This document shows, piece after piece, positions 42,648 through 51,383 of a stretch of DNA of 64,000 nucleotides. Origin of the DNA: Ensifer aridi (GTDB lineage Bacteria > Pseudomonadota > Alphaproteobacteria > Rhizobiales > Rhizobiaceae); NCBI RefSeq assembly GCF_002078505.1, contig NZ_LUAV01000021.1:62001-126000 (forward strand), in the 5' to 3' direction. The notes under the pieces were generated by a model. That model was not told the origin of the DNA, ran no database searches, and saw nothing but the letters and a program-made list of their open reading frames with translations. The stretch's first letter is position 1. The number at the start of each line of letters is the position of its first letter. A program made the translations under genes and the position numbers.

Positions 42648-43250
42648 TTAGAAACTGGGTTTCTGAAAACGGGCGAGCAAGCAGTCTTCGTTGGCCGACT
42701 CACCCCGGCAATCAAGCCGCTCCGCCTCAATCAGCGTTTCGCTCAGGATCGCCATGACGGTCTCAGCACCAGCAACATGGCCCCAACGTCGGCAATTTGC
42801 GTCGCGAGCCGAACCAAAAACCAGCTGCCCACCCGGCGCAAGCATGTTCACCAGGTTACAAACGGCACCGCGCATCGCGGCTATATCCTCAAGGTAGTAG
42901 AGAACTTCGGCCACGACGATCAGATCGAAGAGCTTCCTAGTCGAGAACTGTTGAACGTCAGCGACTATCCAACTGATGTGTGACGGCTCCTTCAACCGTT
43001 GCCTCGTTCGAGCAATGGCTTGCGGCACAACATCAATCACTGTGAGCTGCTTGCAATGAGGCGCAAGTTTCTCCGTGAATGCGCCGGCCGCGCACCCGAC
43101 TTCGAGCGCGTTTGTGATGGGACCTTGGGAAAGCGACAGCCGAAGCATCTGCGCATGCCGCTCCTGCTCGAATTTGTTGCCGTCGAGCCGCCAGGGATCC
43201 TCCGCCGCCAGCTCATGGTGCAATAACTGATAGTTGTTGACCTGCGTCAA
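42648..43250 (-). CDS. nodS: NodS, SAM-dependent N-methyltransferase
   Basis: The 200-residue protein has the SAM-binding motif LEVGCAAGAFTEKL, the acidic motif TVIDVVPQAI, WIVADVQQF and LIVVAEVLYYLED, all NodS marks, and starts near YQLLHHELAAEDPWRLDGNKFEQERH. It N-methylates the deacetylated chitooligosaccharide made by NodC and NodB. It lies 28 bases after nodC and 25 bases before nodU. Confidence 0.95.
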   Translation of the reverse strand: MTQVNNYQLLHHELAAEDPWRLDGNKFEQERHAQMLRLSLSQGPITNALEVGCAAGAFTEKLAPHCKQLTVIDVVPQAIARTRQRLKEPSHISWIVADVQQFSTRKLFDLIVVAEVLYYLEDIAAMRGAVCNLVNMLAPGGQLVFGSARDANCRRWGHVAGAETVMAILSETLIEAERLDCRGESANEDCLLARFQKPSF

Positions 43251-43278
43251 AATTCGCCCTCCGAGACAACGTGAACGA

Positions 43279-44634
43279 TCAGTCGTCGCTGCAGACAGCG
43301 GCGGGTGCCACGGTTACAGAGTCTCTCGCAAGATTCAGCCTTCGAAGCGTCGTTGCATTTCCCGACGTCGCTCTACCGCTCGATTCGGACGTCGGGTGTG
43401 GAACGAAAACCCCTTCTCCACCTGCGCCTGTCACGTTTTGAGGGGCGCTGCGCGACAGCCAATCGCTATTGGTCAAAGTGCACAGAGCGTAGGCCTTCAA
43501 TGGGAGTAAGAAAAACAGGTTGATGGGGGTGTGCAAAGAAAACGCCAGAAAACGAAGTTGGCGAGCACGGAAGGCAGCCACGCTGCAGCGGATCATGGTC
43601 ATGGCGGCAATCATCATGACCGTCCACAAAGGCACTGTAGCTGTCAGCGCGACTTGCGCGACCCCTGCTAAGACGGCGAACGCGAGAAGGAGCGGTCCGA
43701 GATTTTGTCCGACCACGTCGAGCGTGATATAGCGATCAAGCCCCGGTAGTAATCGCAGCGCCAGGAAGGTGTCGCGGAAAGTGCTCCGTGCCCAGCGGAG
43801 TTGTTGGCGCAGATACGGGCCCATCCTGTCCGGGACGACGGTTGCCGCTATCGCGTCCGGAGCGTACTCGGTTCGAAAACCTGCTTTCAGCATCAGAATG
43901 GTGAGGTGGCGATCCTCACCGAAGTCGCTTGGCTTGCCCCAAAAAAACTGCGACTCGTACTGGTCAAGTAGCAAGAGGAGAGCAGACCGGCGGTACATGG
44001 CACATGGACCGCAGCAGCACATGACGGCACCGAAGCGAGCCTGTGCCGCACGCTCCTCATTGCAAGCGAGCCAGTACTCCATATCAATCAACCGGGTCAA
44101 CCAAGTGTCGTTTCGATTGCTAGCGGTCAATTGACCCATGGCCGCGCCGATCTCTGGATTTTGCATCTTGAGCGCGAGTTTCGTGACGACGTCGGACGCT
44201 AGTGTCGAATCCGAGTCGACGTTGAGCACCAAATCTCCAGATGAGCGGCGTATCGCAGCGATCTGTGCCTTGCGTTTTCCGACATTCTCGCGAAGCAGAA
44301 TGAAGTTGAATCTCGGATCCCGCGCATAGGTGTCGTGTACAGGTCCCAATTTCTCGCGATTAGCAGAACCGTCATCAACCACGTAGACACGCAGTTTTCC
44401 GGCGTAATCCTGATTTGCAATGGAAGCCAGACACTCGGAGAACGTGCCCGGGTCCTCGTTGTAGCAGGGGACAATGACATCCACGCTCGGCAGCGGCGCG
44501 TGGAACACGAAGTCCTCCGAGGCCGATGAGAGGTCTTTCGGCCGAGCATACAATGTCTGCATGCTTTTATAAGCGGTCGAGAGCAGCGCATAACAGGAGA
44601 CAGCGCCAATGCCAATTGTATTAAGCAGGTCCAT
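43279..44634 (-). CDS. nodC: NodC, N-acetylglucosaminyltransferase
   Basis: The 451-residue processive glycosyltransferase (GT2) builds the chitin backbone. It has an N-terminal membrane helix, the UDP-binding block DVIVPCYNEDP, the DSDS motif VDSDSTL, GPCAMYRR, the acceptor EDR in FGEDRHLT, and the QRW motif in QLRWARSTF, then three C-terminal helices. Starts 15 bases after nodB. Length is within the NodC range. Confidence 0.96.
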   Translation of the reverse strand: MDLLNTIGIGAVSCYALLSTAYKSMQTLYARPKDLSSASEDFVFHAPLPSVDVIVPCYNEDPGTFSECLASIANQDYAGKLRVYVVDDGSANREKLGPVHDTYARDPRFNFILLRENVGKRKAQIAAIRRSSGDLVLNVDSDSTLASDVVTKLALKMQNPEIGAAMGQLTASNRNDTWLTRLIDMEYWLACNEERAAQARFGAVMCCCGPCAMYRRSALLLLLDQYESQFFWGKPSDFGEDRHLTILMLKAGFRTEYAPDAIAATVVPDRMGPYLRQQLRWARSTFRDTFLALRLLPGLDRYITLDVVGQNLGPLLLAFAVLAGVAQVALTATVPLWTVMMIAAMTMIRCSVAAFRARQLRFLAFSLHTPINLFFLLPLKAYALCTLTNSDWLSRSAPQNVTGAGGEGVFVPHPTSESSGRATSGNATTLRRLNLARDSVTVAPAAVCSDD

Positions 44635-44649
44635 GGGATGTCACTTTGT

Positions 44650-45309
44650 TCAGGGATGTTGAGGAAGCGCGCAGATTCCAAATCCGCGCTCGCGTAACGC
44701 TGGAATAAGTCGGGCCAGCGCAATGACGGTTTGATCGCGCAGACTGTCTTCAGCACCCGGCCTGATTTCGTCGGGGGGGCATCCATCGTGCAAAAGCACG
44801 ACTGCGCCTGGCTGGACAGAGGCAAGCACTGCATCGACAATCGCGTCGGCACCCGGCCGAGACCAGTCCCGCGGATCTACCGACCAGTGGAGGGGCGCCA
44901 GTCCAGCGCTCGCTGAAGTAGTAAGCACCTCTTCGGTCCAGATGCCATAGGGCGCGCGCACGTGCCGGACGGATGCCTGGGGGCAGGCCGTCCTGATGGC
45001 CTTATTCGCCTCAAGTATTTCATGGTGCACGTCGCTCGGTCCGCATCTGGACAGATCCGGATGAGTCATCGTGTGGTTAGCGACTTCGTGCCCGTCGTCA
45101 ATCATTCGCCGGATCAGTTGGGGCTGTTCTGCCGCGTAGGCGCCGATAACGAAAAAGGTCGCCGGCACACGGTGTTTTTCCAGCACGTCCAGGATTTCCG
45201 GTGTGAAAAGTGGATTAGGACCATCGTCAAAGGTCAGATAGACGTTGCGACCACCCGTGCTGTCGGTGCACGTGCTGCGCACTCTTGATAAGCAGTCAAA
45301 GTGCGTCAC
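44650..45309 (-). CDS. nodB: NodB, chitooligosaccharide deacetylase
   Basis: The 219-residue polysaccharide deacetylase removes the acetyl group from the non-reducing GlcNAc. Catalytic blocks are visible: LTFDDGPNP (metal and base Asp), HTMTHPDLS (metal His), RAPYG, HWSVDPRDW, and LLHDG. Its ATG overlaps the nodA stop (ATGA), so both are coupled. Confidence 0.96.
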   Translation of the reverse strand: MTHFDCLSRVRSTCTDSTGGRNVYLTFDDGPNPLFTPEILDVLEKHRVPATFFVIGAYAAEQPQLIRRMIDDGHEVANHTMTHPDLSRCGPSDVHHEILEANKAIRTACPQASVRHVRAPYGIWTEEVLTTSASAGLAPLHWSVDPRDWSRPGADAIVDAVLASVQPGAVVLLHDGCPPDEIRPGAEDSLRDQTVIALARLIPALRERGFGICALPQHP

Positions 45310-45896
45310 AGCTCTGGCCCGTTTCGATCAATAAGCGTCGCGGTCGGCCAATCAGACATGGCCGATCCGACCGGCAAAACAACCACGAGTACGTCTTCCA
45401 TGCGCGTGGGGGGTAGGTCGAGACGCGCGTCTGGGAGCGTAGACCGCACGCGCATCCCCGACAGAACGGTCGCCGGGAAGTGTCGGCCGAACCTTTCCAC
45501 GTGCCTTTGCAAGGCGTGCCGAACCGCACCGAAACCGAATGGGACACGAAGTTGCTGCAATACTGGATACATGACGCGAAGTGAGTGGCTGATTCCAAGG
45601 CCCTCAAGGTCCGGCCGTACTCCGTATAGCCCCAACTCAGCCACTAGAAGATCGACCTCACCAACCTTGATGAACCGACGCAGTAAGCCCATGTGAGCCG
45701 CTACACCGTTTGAGTCGTGGGCGATTGCTCTAAGCTCAGGCCTCGCTCCGGCCCAACTCCTACTGCCTTCGAATGGCTTTGCGTTAAAGGCACCAGTCGG
45801 TCCATAAGTGTTTCGAAAGAAGCTTGCGAGTTCGACATGTTCGTCGAGTTGCAATTCACTTTCCCAGCGCAGCGTCCATTGCACCTGAGAGCGCAC
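45306..45896 (-). CDS. nodA: NodA, Nod factor N-acyltransferase
   Basis: The 196-residue acyltransferase adds the fatty acyl chain to the deacetylated end. Conserved segments: VQWTLRWESELQLDEHVELA, FRNTYGPTGAFNAKPFEGSRSWAGARPE, LLVAELGLYGVRPDLEGLGISHS and FGFGAVRHA. The start is GTG at 45896, decided by AGGAGG a few bases upstream and by homology (VRSQVQW); a longer frame opens at 45950. A nod box lies about 110 bases upstream. First gene of nodABCSUIJHQ'. Confidence 0.96.
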   Translation of the reverse strand: MRSQVQWTLRWESELQLDEHVELASFFRNTYGPTGAFNAKPFEGSRSWAGARPELRAIAHDSNGVAAHMGLLRRFIKVGEVDLLVAELGLYGVRPDLEGLGISHSLRVMYPVLQQLRVPFGFGAVRHALQRHVERFGRHFPATVLSGMRVRSTLPDARLDLPPTRMEDVLVVVLPVGSAMSDWPTATLIDRNGPEL

Positions 45897-46007
45897 GCAA
45901 GACCTCCTATTTCTTTCTGTTTCTTGCGACGCGTGCCTCAATGCGGTCACCGTCGGTCCACTTGACGTTAGTCAATAGTCACACTTTACTAATGCAGCGC
46001 CTCCACA

Positions 46008-46054
46008 AATTCGTAAAATCGTTTTTGTGGATGGAACCCATCCACGCTCTGGAA
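46008..46054 (-). promoter_or_regulatory. nod box of the nodABCSUIJH operon
   Basis: Read on the minus strand it has TTCCA, GCGTGGATG, CCATCCA and CGATTTTACGAAT at exact nod-box spacing, a match to about four fifths of the fixed consensus positions. It lies 111 bases before the nodA GTG. Confidence 0.92.
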
Positions 46055-46428
46055 GTACGCAGCCGATAGTTGGCCGCGCTCGAGGGCGAGCACGCCTGAA
46101 AGTTGCCGGCATCAATCATGGCCGCCTTCGAGACGCCGACAACGGAGCCCTCGATTCAGATCAGGCTGGAAGTTAATGTGACCGATGATCCGGACCTTAG
46201 GATGGCTTTTCCGCATCCTCGCTTCGGCCTGCAGCACATTAGCGCCCTGCCTACGCGAAGGGGCAAGCGCGATACTCAGAATGGAGGTGATTTCCTTCAG
46301 TGGACTAAGAAGAGACCGGCAGCCTAGAGCACCCGCCATCGTGTTCTTTAGTTCTTTAGGATGAAGGCGCGCGTTTCAGTGTGAGCGTCCGGCGAGCGCA
46401 TTTTTTTGCTCAAGACGTAGGTGTTTAG
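46055..46428. other. 370-base stretch upstream of the nod box, nothing recognised
   Basis: Contains short frames on both strands (about 46103-46339) without recognisable family. Confidence 0.4.
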
Positions 46429-46734
46429 CTAGCGGTTGCGCTTTACCTCGTCGGCCATAATGCGCTCGATCATTTCGGGATCGCATTGCTCGTCAATGAG
46501 AAACTGGCGGATCCCACCGTCCCACGTCCGTATGTCGGCGAGAAGCTCCTGGAGGCCCTCTACGCCATCGCCAGTCAAGCCTCTTGTACCGTATTCGCTT
46601 CCGTCACGGACGTGGACCATTTCGCCCTCGGCGATATTGTCCGAGTTGCTGGTGACTTCCTCGATCAGTTCGAGGTTCTCGCCGATCATGCCAGCGACCT
46701 CTCTAAGCGTGTAGATAATCTTCGAGCGGGCCAT
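46429..46734 (-). CDS. small conserved hypothetical protein behind an IS66 fragment
   Basis: The 101-residue acidic protein MARSKIIYTLREVAGMIGENLELIEEV... shows no domain I can name. Its ATG overlaps the stop of the IS66 transposase end (ATGA), so it is translationally coupled to that fragment. The coding character is good (regular charged helices, TLREVAGMIGENLELIEEV and GLQELLADIRTWDGGIRQFL). It may be a passenger gene of an IS66-like element common on rhizobial plasmids. Function unknown. Confidence 0.55.
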   Translation of the reverse strand: MARSKIIYTLREVAGMIGENLELIEEVTSNSDNIAEGEMVHVRDGSEYGTRGLTGDGVEGLQELLADIRTWDGGIRQFLIDEQCDPEMIERIMADEVKRNR

Positions 46735-46925
46735 CAGACAGCCTCGTGCAGGTCTTTTGCCGGCGTCCACTGCCACGGCAGCAGTGATTCAAGGCGATTC
46801 GTGAGATGATCTTGGATCCGGGCTAGGACGTCTGTCAGATAGACCTCCGGATTGAGGCCATGTTGGACCGCGATCAGCGCGAGCGTAATTGAACTCCCGT
46901 AACGCTGCTGGCGGAATTTCAGACG
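46734..46925 (-). mobile_element. C-terminal fragment of an IS66-family transposase
   Basis: The minus strand encodes YGSSITLALIAVQHGLNPEVYLTDVLARIQDH and RLESLLPWQW before a stop, the conserved IS66 TnpC C-terminal element (LxxxL.DVL.R...H....ELLPW.W). The catalytic core is missing. It abuts the end of the SyrB-like gene, so the recombination point lies near 46925. Confidence 0.8.
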
Positions 46926-46929
46926 CGCC

Positions 46930-47520
46930 TCAGGTGACTTTAAACCGCTCAAGCATCTTCTTGAGCTGCAAGTTCTCCGCATAAATCCGTGCAGCGAGCA
47001 GCCCCTTGAGCCGCTGATTTTCTAAGTCAAGGGCAGCCAGTTCGTCGAAGGAAATTGGGCCTTCTGCGGCCTTGGCTTGGCCTGTCTCATCCTCACGCAC
47101 GTCCACAGAAATACGTTCAGGGCGCTTTCGTGAAACGCCGCCTTTGGAGCTTCTTCCAGGCTGCGATACTGGCGCGCCGTCTTCCGATCGCATAACAGCG
47201 TCGGCTGCCGGACGACGGCGCTCTTGCAGCTCCGACAATTCGACCTCCACAGTTTCGGCCGAATTTATCGCCGCCCGTCCAACCTCTGCGCTCCCCAGGT
47301 CTTCGACGGCAACACCTCCATTCGGCTCTACTGGCGGGTGGTGATCTGCTTTAGGCGTTGCGTTTGCTTCTGTTGAATTAAACAGATGCGGCGCGATCTC
47401 TTCTACTTCCCGGGTCAAAGCCTTAAAGTCGGTTTCCCCCCATATTGAGTTCGCGCGCCCCTTTTGCTGCCGCCGCGGCGACTTGAACTCTACGATGAAT
47501 TTGCGTGGTGGTGCTTTCAT
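46930..47520 (-). CDS. SyrB-like protein with C-terminal coiled coil
   Basis: This 196-residue protein has a charged N-terminal part (PPRKFIVEFKSPRRQQKGR), a low-complexity middle and a C-terminal segment DLENQRLKGLLAARIYAENLQLKKML that parallels the leucine-zipper end of SyrB (LEKENQRLRNLLAEKLRTENAELRKRL). The SyrB helix-turn-helix is not evident. Such proteins look like first-ORF products of IS66/IS3-like elements recruited as regulators. It lies between the IS66 fragment and syrB, same strand, so both could be transcribed together. Function unknown. Confidence 0.6.
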   Translation of the reverse strand: MKAPPRKFIVEFKSPRRQQKGRANSIWGETDFKALTREVEEIAPHLFNSTEANATPKADHHPPVEPNGGVAVEDLGSAEVGRAAINSAETVEVELSELQERRRPAADAVMRSEDGAPVSQPGRSSKGGVSRKRPERISVDVREDETGQAKAAEGPISFDELAALDLENQRLKGLLAARIYAENLQLKKMLERFKVT

Positions 47521-47695
47521 AGTCTCAACCGCACAGTGCCGATGGGGGATTCTTGCCGGGCGGACAAATACAGCCCCTTCCTGTTCTTTTCAAGTGATCG
47601 CGACGCAAGGTGATGCTCACAGTATCCGACAGTGGCGAGACTTTCCACAAGCCGGCAGAGCGCCTATTACGCCCTATGCGGAGTTCCGATCTTGA

Positions 47696-48148
47696 TTAAT
47701 CCAGCCCAAGTCTCTTGCGCAGTTCGGCGTTTTCCGTACGCAGTTTCTCCGCCAGAAGGTTGCGAAGCCTCTGGTTTTCCTTTTCGAGTTGAACGAGGTC
47801 TGCCAACTCATCGCCAGCCGGCACCGACGTCGCGGCCTTTTGCTCAACAGGCTTTGCAGCTCGTTTCCACTGATAATAGGTTTGCTCGGATATCCCGGCG
47901 CGCTTGATGGCGTCCTTCAGCGTGCTATCGCGTTGGGCGACTTCCGTCTCGATAAGCTTGAGCTTATCGGACCTTTCTTGCTCGCTGTACTTCTTAGCCT
48001 TAGCAGCCGTTGCCGTTGCCTTTGAATCCTTACCCTGTTCCGTAGCTTTTTGACGCCGTGGCGACCTCTGTTTTTTTGCAGTCGGTGCTTTCGTTTCGGC
48101 GGCCGCTTCAGACGCGGCAACTGGTCCCATGTTACTCTCGTCAGCCAC
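47696..48148 (-). CDS. syrB: SyrB, negative regulator of SyrM activity
   Basis: The 150-residue protein matches SyrB as I remember it from S. meliloti: MADESNMGPVAA start, a basic AT-hook-like stretch (KKQRSPRRQK), the transposase-type helix-turn-helix TLKDAIKRAGISEQTYYQWKRAAKP, and the zipper end LVQLEKENQRLRNLLAEKLRTENAELRKRLGLD. In S. meliloti SyrB lowers expression of syrM-dependent symbiosis genes. Here a SyrM-like gene lies at 7679-8692. It has its own start 48148, and a divergent non-coding region follows. Confidence 0.88.
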   Translation of the reverse strand: MADESNMGPVAASEAAAETKAPTAKKQRSPRRQKATEQGKDSKATATAAKAKKYSEQERSDKLKLIETEVAQRDSTLKDAIKRAGISEQTYYQWKRAAKPVEQKAATSVPAGDELADLVQLEKENQRLRNLLAEKLRTENAELRKRLGLD

Positions 48149-48873
48149 TGTAGATTCCTCCCTTAGCCACCTATGATTTGGACTGAAAGAGCTAAAGAGT
48201 CAACGCGAGTGTTAAACTCCGACTTCACGTATGGTTGATCTTTTGCTGCCAATATGAGCTCGTCGAGGGAGGGATGGCGCGAGAAGGCCCAAACGCCGCT
48301 TCAAATCCACCATTCCTCACACACCGCGCCGCGCCTACTTCAGGATCACAAATATCCCTGATACACATCTGCGGACACCTCGAAAGTGCAAGGGGATATT
48401 TCCCTCGGGGTAACGTGCGCGTAGTCGGGTGCTGATATCTGTCCGGCCGCTTCCGCGACCTTCCTAACGGCCCGTGTGGGAGTTCGCGGATCGGCTCCAA
48501 TCATTACAGCGTGCTCCTGGGCTCTCCTGCCGTCGATGCCAGCATGATCGTCGCGGACGCGGATCGTCAGCACGGGATCGACACAGCCGAGGACCTCGAC
48601 CCTGAAGCCCAACCAGTATCTCGCCACCTGGATGTGCTTCCTTTGGAGGCGCCACGCCGGTGGAGTCCAATTCAAGTCGCCGGTCGACCCAAGCGGCACC
48701 CTGGACCTCAAGGCGCACCGCCGCAACTTGCGTGCGGCGTTTTAGCGACCAATCACGGCAACTGCTTGGCCGAAGTGTCCGCTCGGCGGGGGAGCCAAAT
48801 CCAATCCTGCGCTGAGGAGGCGACCAGCGCCGCAGATCCATCGCCAGAAGCGGCGGGTGATCTATTTTCTGCG
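48149..48873. other. 720-base stretch between syrB and nodD, nothing recognised
   Basis: Overlapping frames on the minus strand (48225-48973) are open but match no family I can name. The G+C and codon pattern suggest decayed insertion sequence DNA. Confidence 0.4.
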
Positions 48874-49800
48874 CTAGCAAGTCTCTGATGGAGATTCGAT
48901 CCGGGCAGCCTCCTGTAGCATGATCTCCCGCATCCACATGCTTGCCTGATCCCTGTTGTGGAGGCCGGGCCACTGGACCGCCTCGGTGAATGCTGGAAGC
49001 GGTAGCGGAAGCTCGACGATCAGTAGCGGCATTGACTTTGCAAAGTGACGGGCGAGCCGCAAGGGTATCGTCGCTATACGCTCCGTGCCTGTCAGCAACG
49101 ACGGTAGCAAGCTAAAGCCGGGCGCGGAGACTTCGACGCGTCTCTTGAGACGATGCTCAAGCAATAGCCATTCCTCGAGAGAGGGTTTCAGCGTCCACCC
49201 GAACGTGCCTGAAACATGCCCCATCGACATATACTTTTCGAAGGAAAGCGGTCGGGTTAGATGCTGGTTCGTAGGGCAGCCGACGCATACGAATCTCTCC
49301 TCGAACAGATCCGCTTTGGGATGCTCGTTCGACATATACAGTTCCGGCATGATCAGAAAATCGAGTTCACCGCGTCGCAGCAGGTCATTGGGATCATCAT
49401 CGAGAGCCAGCAGCTCGAAGCCGACGCCGGGAGCGTCCCGCGCCACACGCTCGACAACCTTCTCGAAGAACACAAGCAGCATGAAATCGGACAGGATGAT
49501 CCTGAAGCGGCGCTGCGACGTCGCCGGGTTGAACACGTCCCAGGAAATGATGGAAACCTGGATGTGCAGCAGGGTGTCGCGGATCGCCGGAGCAAGGGCT
49601 TCGGCACGTGGTGTTGGGATAAGCTCGCGTCCCTGCATTATAAACAGCTCGTCGCCGAAATAGGTGCGTAGGCGGCCGATGGCCGCGCTCATGGCCGGCT
49701 GACTGAGGTTGATCCTGCGCGCCGCGGCCGTGAGCTTGCGTTCGGTCATCAGAGCGTCGAGCGCTACGAGGAGATTGAGATCCAGGCCCTTAAAACGCAT
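48874..49800 (-). CDS. nodD1: NodD nodulation regulator, LysR family (copy 1)
   Basis: The 308-residue LysR protein begins MRFKGLDLNLLVALDAL and has the NodD helix-turn-helix (LTAAARRINLSQPAMSAAIGRLR, YFGDELFIMQGRELIPTPRAE) and effector-domain landmarks FRIILSDFM, LLALDDDP, CVGCPTNQ, YMSMGHV and RIATIPLRLARHFAK. It is about 3 kb upstream of nodA and reads toward it. A nod box normally lies divergent to nodD; none was seen in the 300 bases upstream. Flavonoid-dependent activation of the nod boxes is expected. Confidence 0.94.
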   Translation of the reverse strand: MRFKGLDLNLLVALDALMTERKLTAAARRINLSQPAMSAAIGRLRTYFGDELFIMQGRELIPTPRAEALAPAIRDTLLHIQVSIISWDVFNPATSQRRFRIILSDFMLLVFFEKVVERVARDAPGVGFELLALDDDPNDLLRRGELDFLIMPELYMSNEHPKADLFEERFVCVGCPTNQHLTRPLSFEKYMSMGHVSGTFGWTLKPSLEEWLLLEHRLKRRVEVSAPGFSLLPSLLTGTERIATIPLRLARHFAKSMPLLIVELPLPLPAFTEAVQWPGLHNRDQASMWMREIMLQEAARIESPSETC

Positions 49801-50296
49801 TTTCTAGTCCATAGATGGCGCAATTGGGAGTGATGGGCCCTGGCCGAACTCATACGCGTCGGGGCGCGCCCGTCTCATCATCCGGGCTGCCGGGGTTTGC
49901 TCTAGCTTCGACAAGAGGAATTCGATCCCCGTCCAGTGCGACAGGCGCGGGGGCCAAGCGCTGCTGATAATTCAACCTGTGCGTCCATAATTATCTCTTT
50001 TCAGCGCTCCGTCGTTCAGAAGCAGGCACGCGCCTAGACTTGGTTTGAGCGGCAAATGGCTCGCTGAGTTCACCGCCGGCCGGTCTAGCGGTCCGATATT
50101 TAAATCGCGGCGCCACTAACATGGAGGCCGGTGAATCGAAAATGGTATTTTCTCATGGACCAATGAGCAGAGCTCATAATGCTGCGTGGCGCCACGAATT
50201 CATTAGATGCGAATCTCCGGCGCCGTCGCCAGGAGCGCCTTGCCCTCTGGCGGTCGCGTTGGATGGTGAAGCGAGCATTGCGAACTCAAGGCTGGT
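49801..50296. other. 500-base stretch between nodD1 and virG
   Basis: The plus-strand frame at 50121-50420 is open but mostly overlaps the end of virG and shows no known family. No nod box or vir box was seen. Confidence 0.4.
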
Positions 50297-51121
50297 TTAC
50301 GACCTGTTTGGGAACGAGTGGACGCTCCGGTCGGTTCGCTTCTCCGATTGCCGGGACATGGCCGCGGAGCTTGCAACGTCAGCGGCGGTCAGGGAGCAGG
50401 GGGTCCAGTTGCCCCCGTAGCTGATTTCCACGTCAGCGTCGAAGAAATAACCCGCACCCCGGGATGTTTTAATCAGAAGAGGGTTAGCCGGATCAGCTTC
50501 CAGTTTTCGGCGCAACCGCAAGATAAAGACATCAACACTTCGGTCATATACCTCTTCTCCACGCACCCGGCTCGCAAACAGAAGCTGTTCTCTGGATAAA
50601 ACGTCGCGTGGTTTTTCCAGGAAGGCGATTAGAAGATTGAACTCACCAGACGTCAGCTTGACCTCGCCGCTGTGTTCAGAGATCAGCCGGCGTTGCTTGA
50701 GATTGAGCGTCCAACCGGCGAAATGAAACGAGCGCCGATCCTTTGTCCTCCGACTGATCGGGCGCTCGCGCAACGCTACTCGGATGCGCGCTAAGAATTC
50801 TCGCATTCCAAAAGGCTTAGCTACGAAATCAGTTGCTCCAAGCTCCAGTGCAACAACTTTCTCAGCCTCCTCGACACGATCGCCGCTGATGGTAATTATG
50901 GGAACATCGGATTTAGTTGCCAAATTGCGGACGATGTCGAGCCCATCCTCACGGCCTAGATTAAGATCAACAACAGCGAGATCGACCGCATCACATGTAA
51001 GCACGCGATTGAACTGCCAACTATCCGTCACTGCGGTTACCTTATAGGCGTGCATTGTCAGATACTCGGTAATGAGGTGCCGCATGGCGACATCGTCATC
51101 GATGACAAGAACATGTTTCAA
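50297..51121 (-). CDS. virG: VirG response regulator
   Basis: The protein starts at TTG 51121 (GAGGTG shortly upstream; LKHVLVIDDDVAMRHLI, as in Agrobacterium VirG). It has a receiver domain (phospho-Asp in VVDLNLGREDG, Lys in FVAKPFGMREF) and an OmpR-type winged helix (FNLLIAFLEKPRDVLSREQLL, VDVFILRLRRKLEADP, RGAGYFFDADVEISYGG). Unlike Agrobacterium VirG, which ends soon after YGG, this one carries about 35 extra residues of unrelated sequence. Phosphorylated VirG binds vir boxes to turn on virB. Its partner virA lies at the far end of the virB operon. Confidence 0.93.
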   Translation of the reverse strand: MKHVLVIDDDVAMRHLITEYLTMHAYKVTAVTDSWQFNRVLTCDAVDLAVVDLNLGREDGLDIVRNLATKSDVPIITISGDRVEEAEKVVALELGATDFVAKPFGMREFLARIRVALRERPISRRTKDRRSFHFAGWTLNLKQRRLISEHSGEVKLTSGEFNLLIAFLEKPRDVLSREQLLFASRVRGEEVYDRSVDVFILRLRRKLEADPANPLLIKTSRGAGYFFDADVEISYGGNWTPCSLTAADVASSAAMSRQSEKRTDRSVHSFPNRS

Positions 51122-51383
51122 CGTCTCACCTCTCAATCTCGGATCAGGCTGCCGAGACCCACTGTCACGCAGCTTTATGAGGACCTGTACACGCAACAGT
51201 TACCCCACTGCCAATCCGCTAGGCGAATGTCAGCATGCGGGCACGAGATGACGGCGCTGCCGCGTGGCGACAGGTCCAACAGTTGGGGTCGCCCTACGAG
51301 AATATGGTTCGTACAAATACCGACTGAAGGATTTGAGGGGCTGGTCGCGTAGCCACTGAACGGCAGCTCCAACAATGATGAAC
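51122..51383. other. intergenic region between virG and virB11
   Basis: Holds the virG promoter region; no clear vir box was seen. Confidence 0.4.

Noticed and set aside
49801..50120. Possible nod box divergent from nodD1
   Set aside because: Only isolated matches (GTCCATAGATGG) at wrong spacing and no ATC.AAA block; not a nod box by the criteria met elsewhere in the window.
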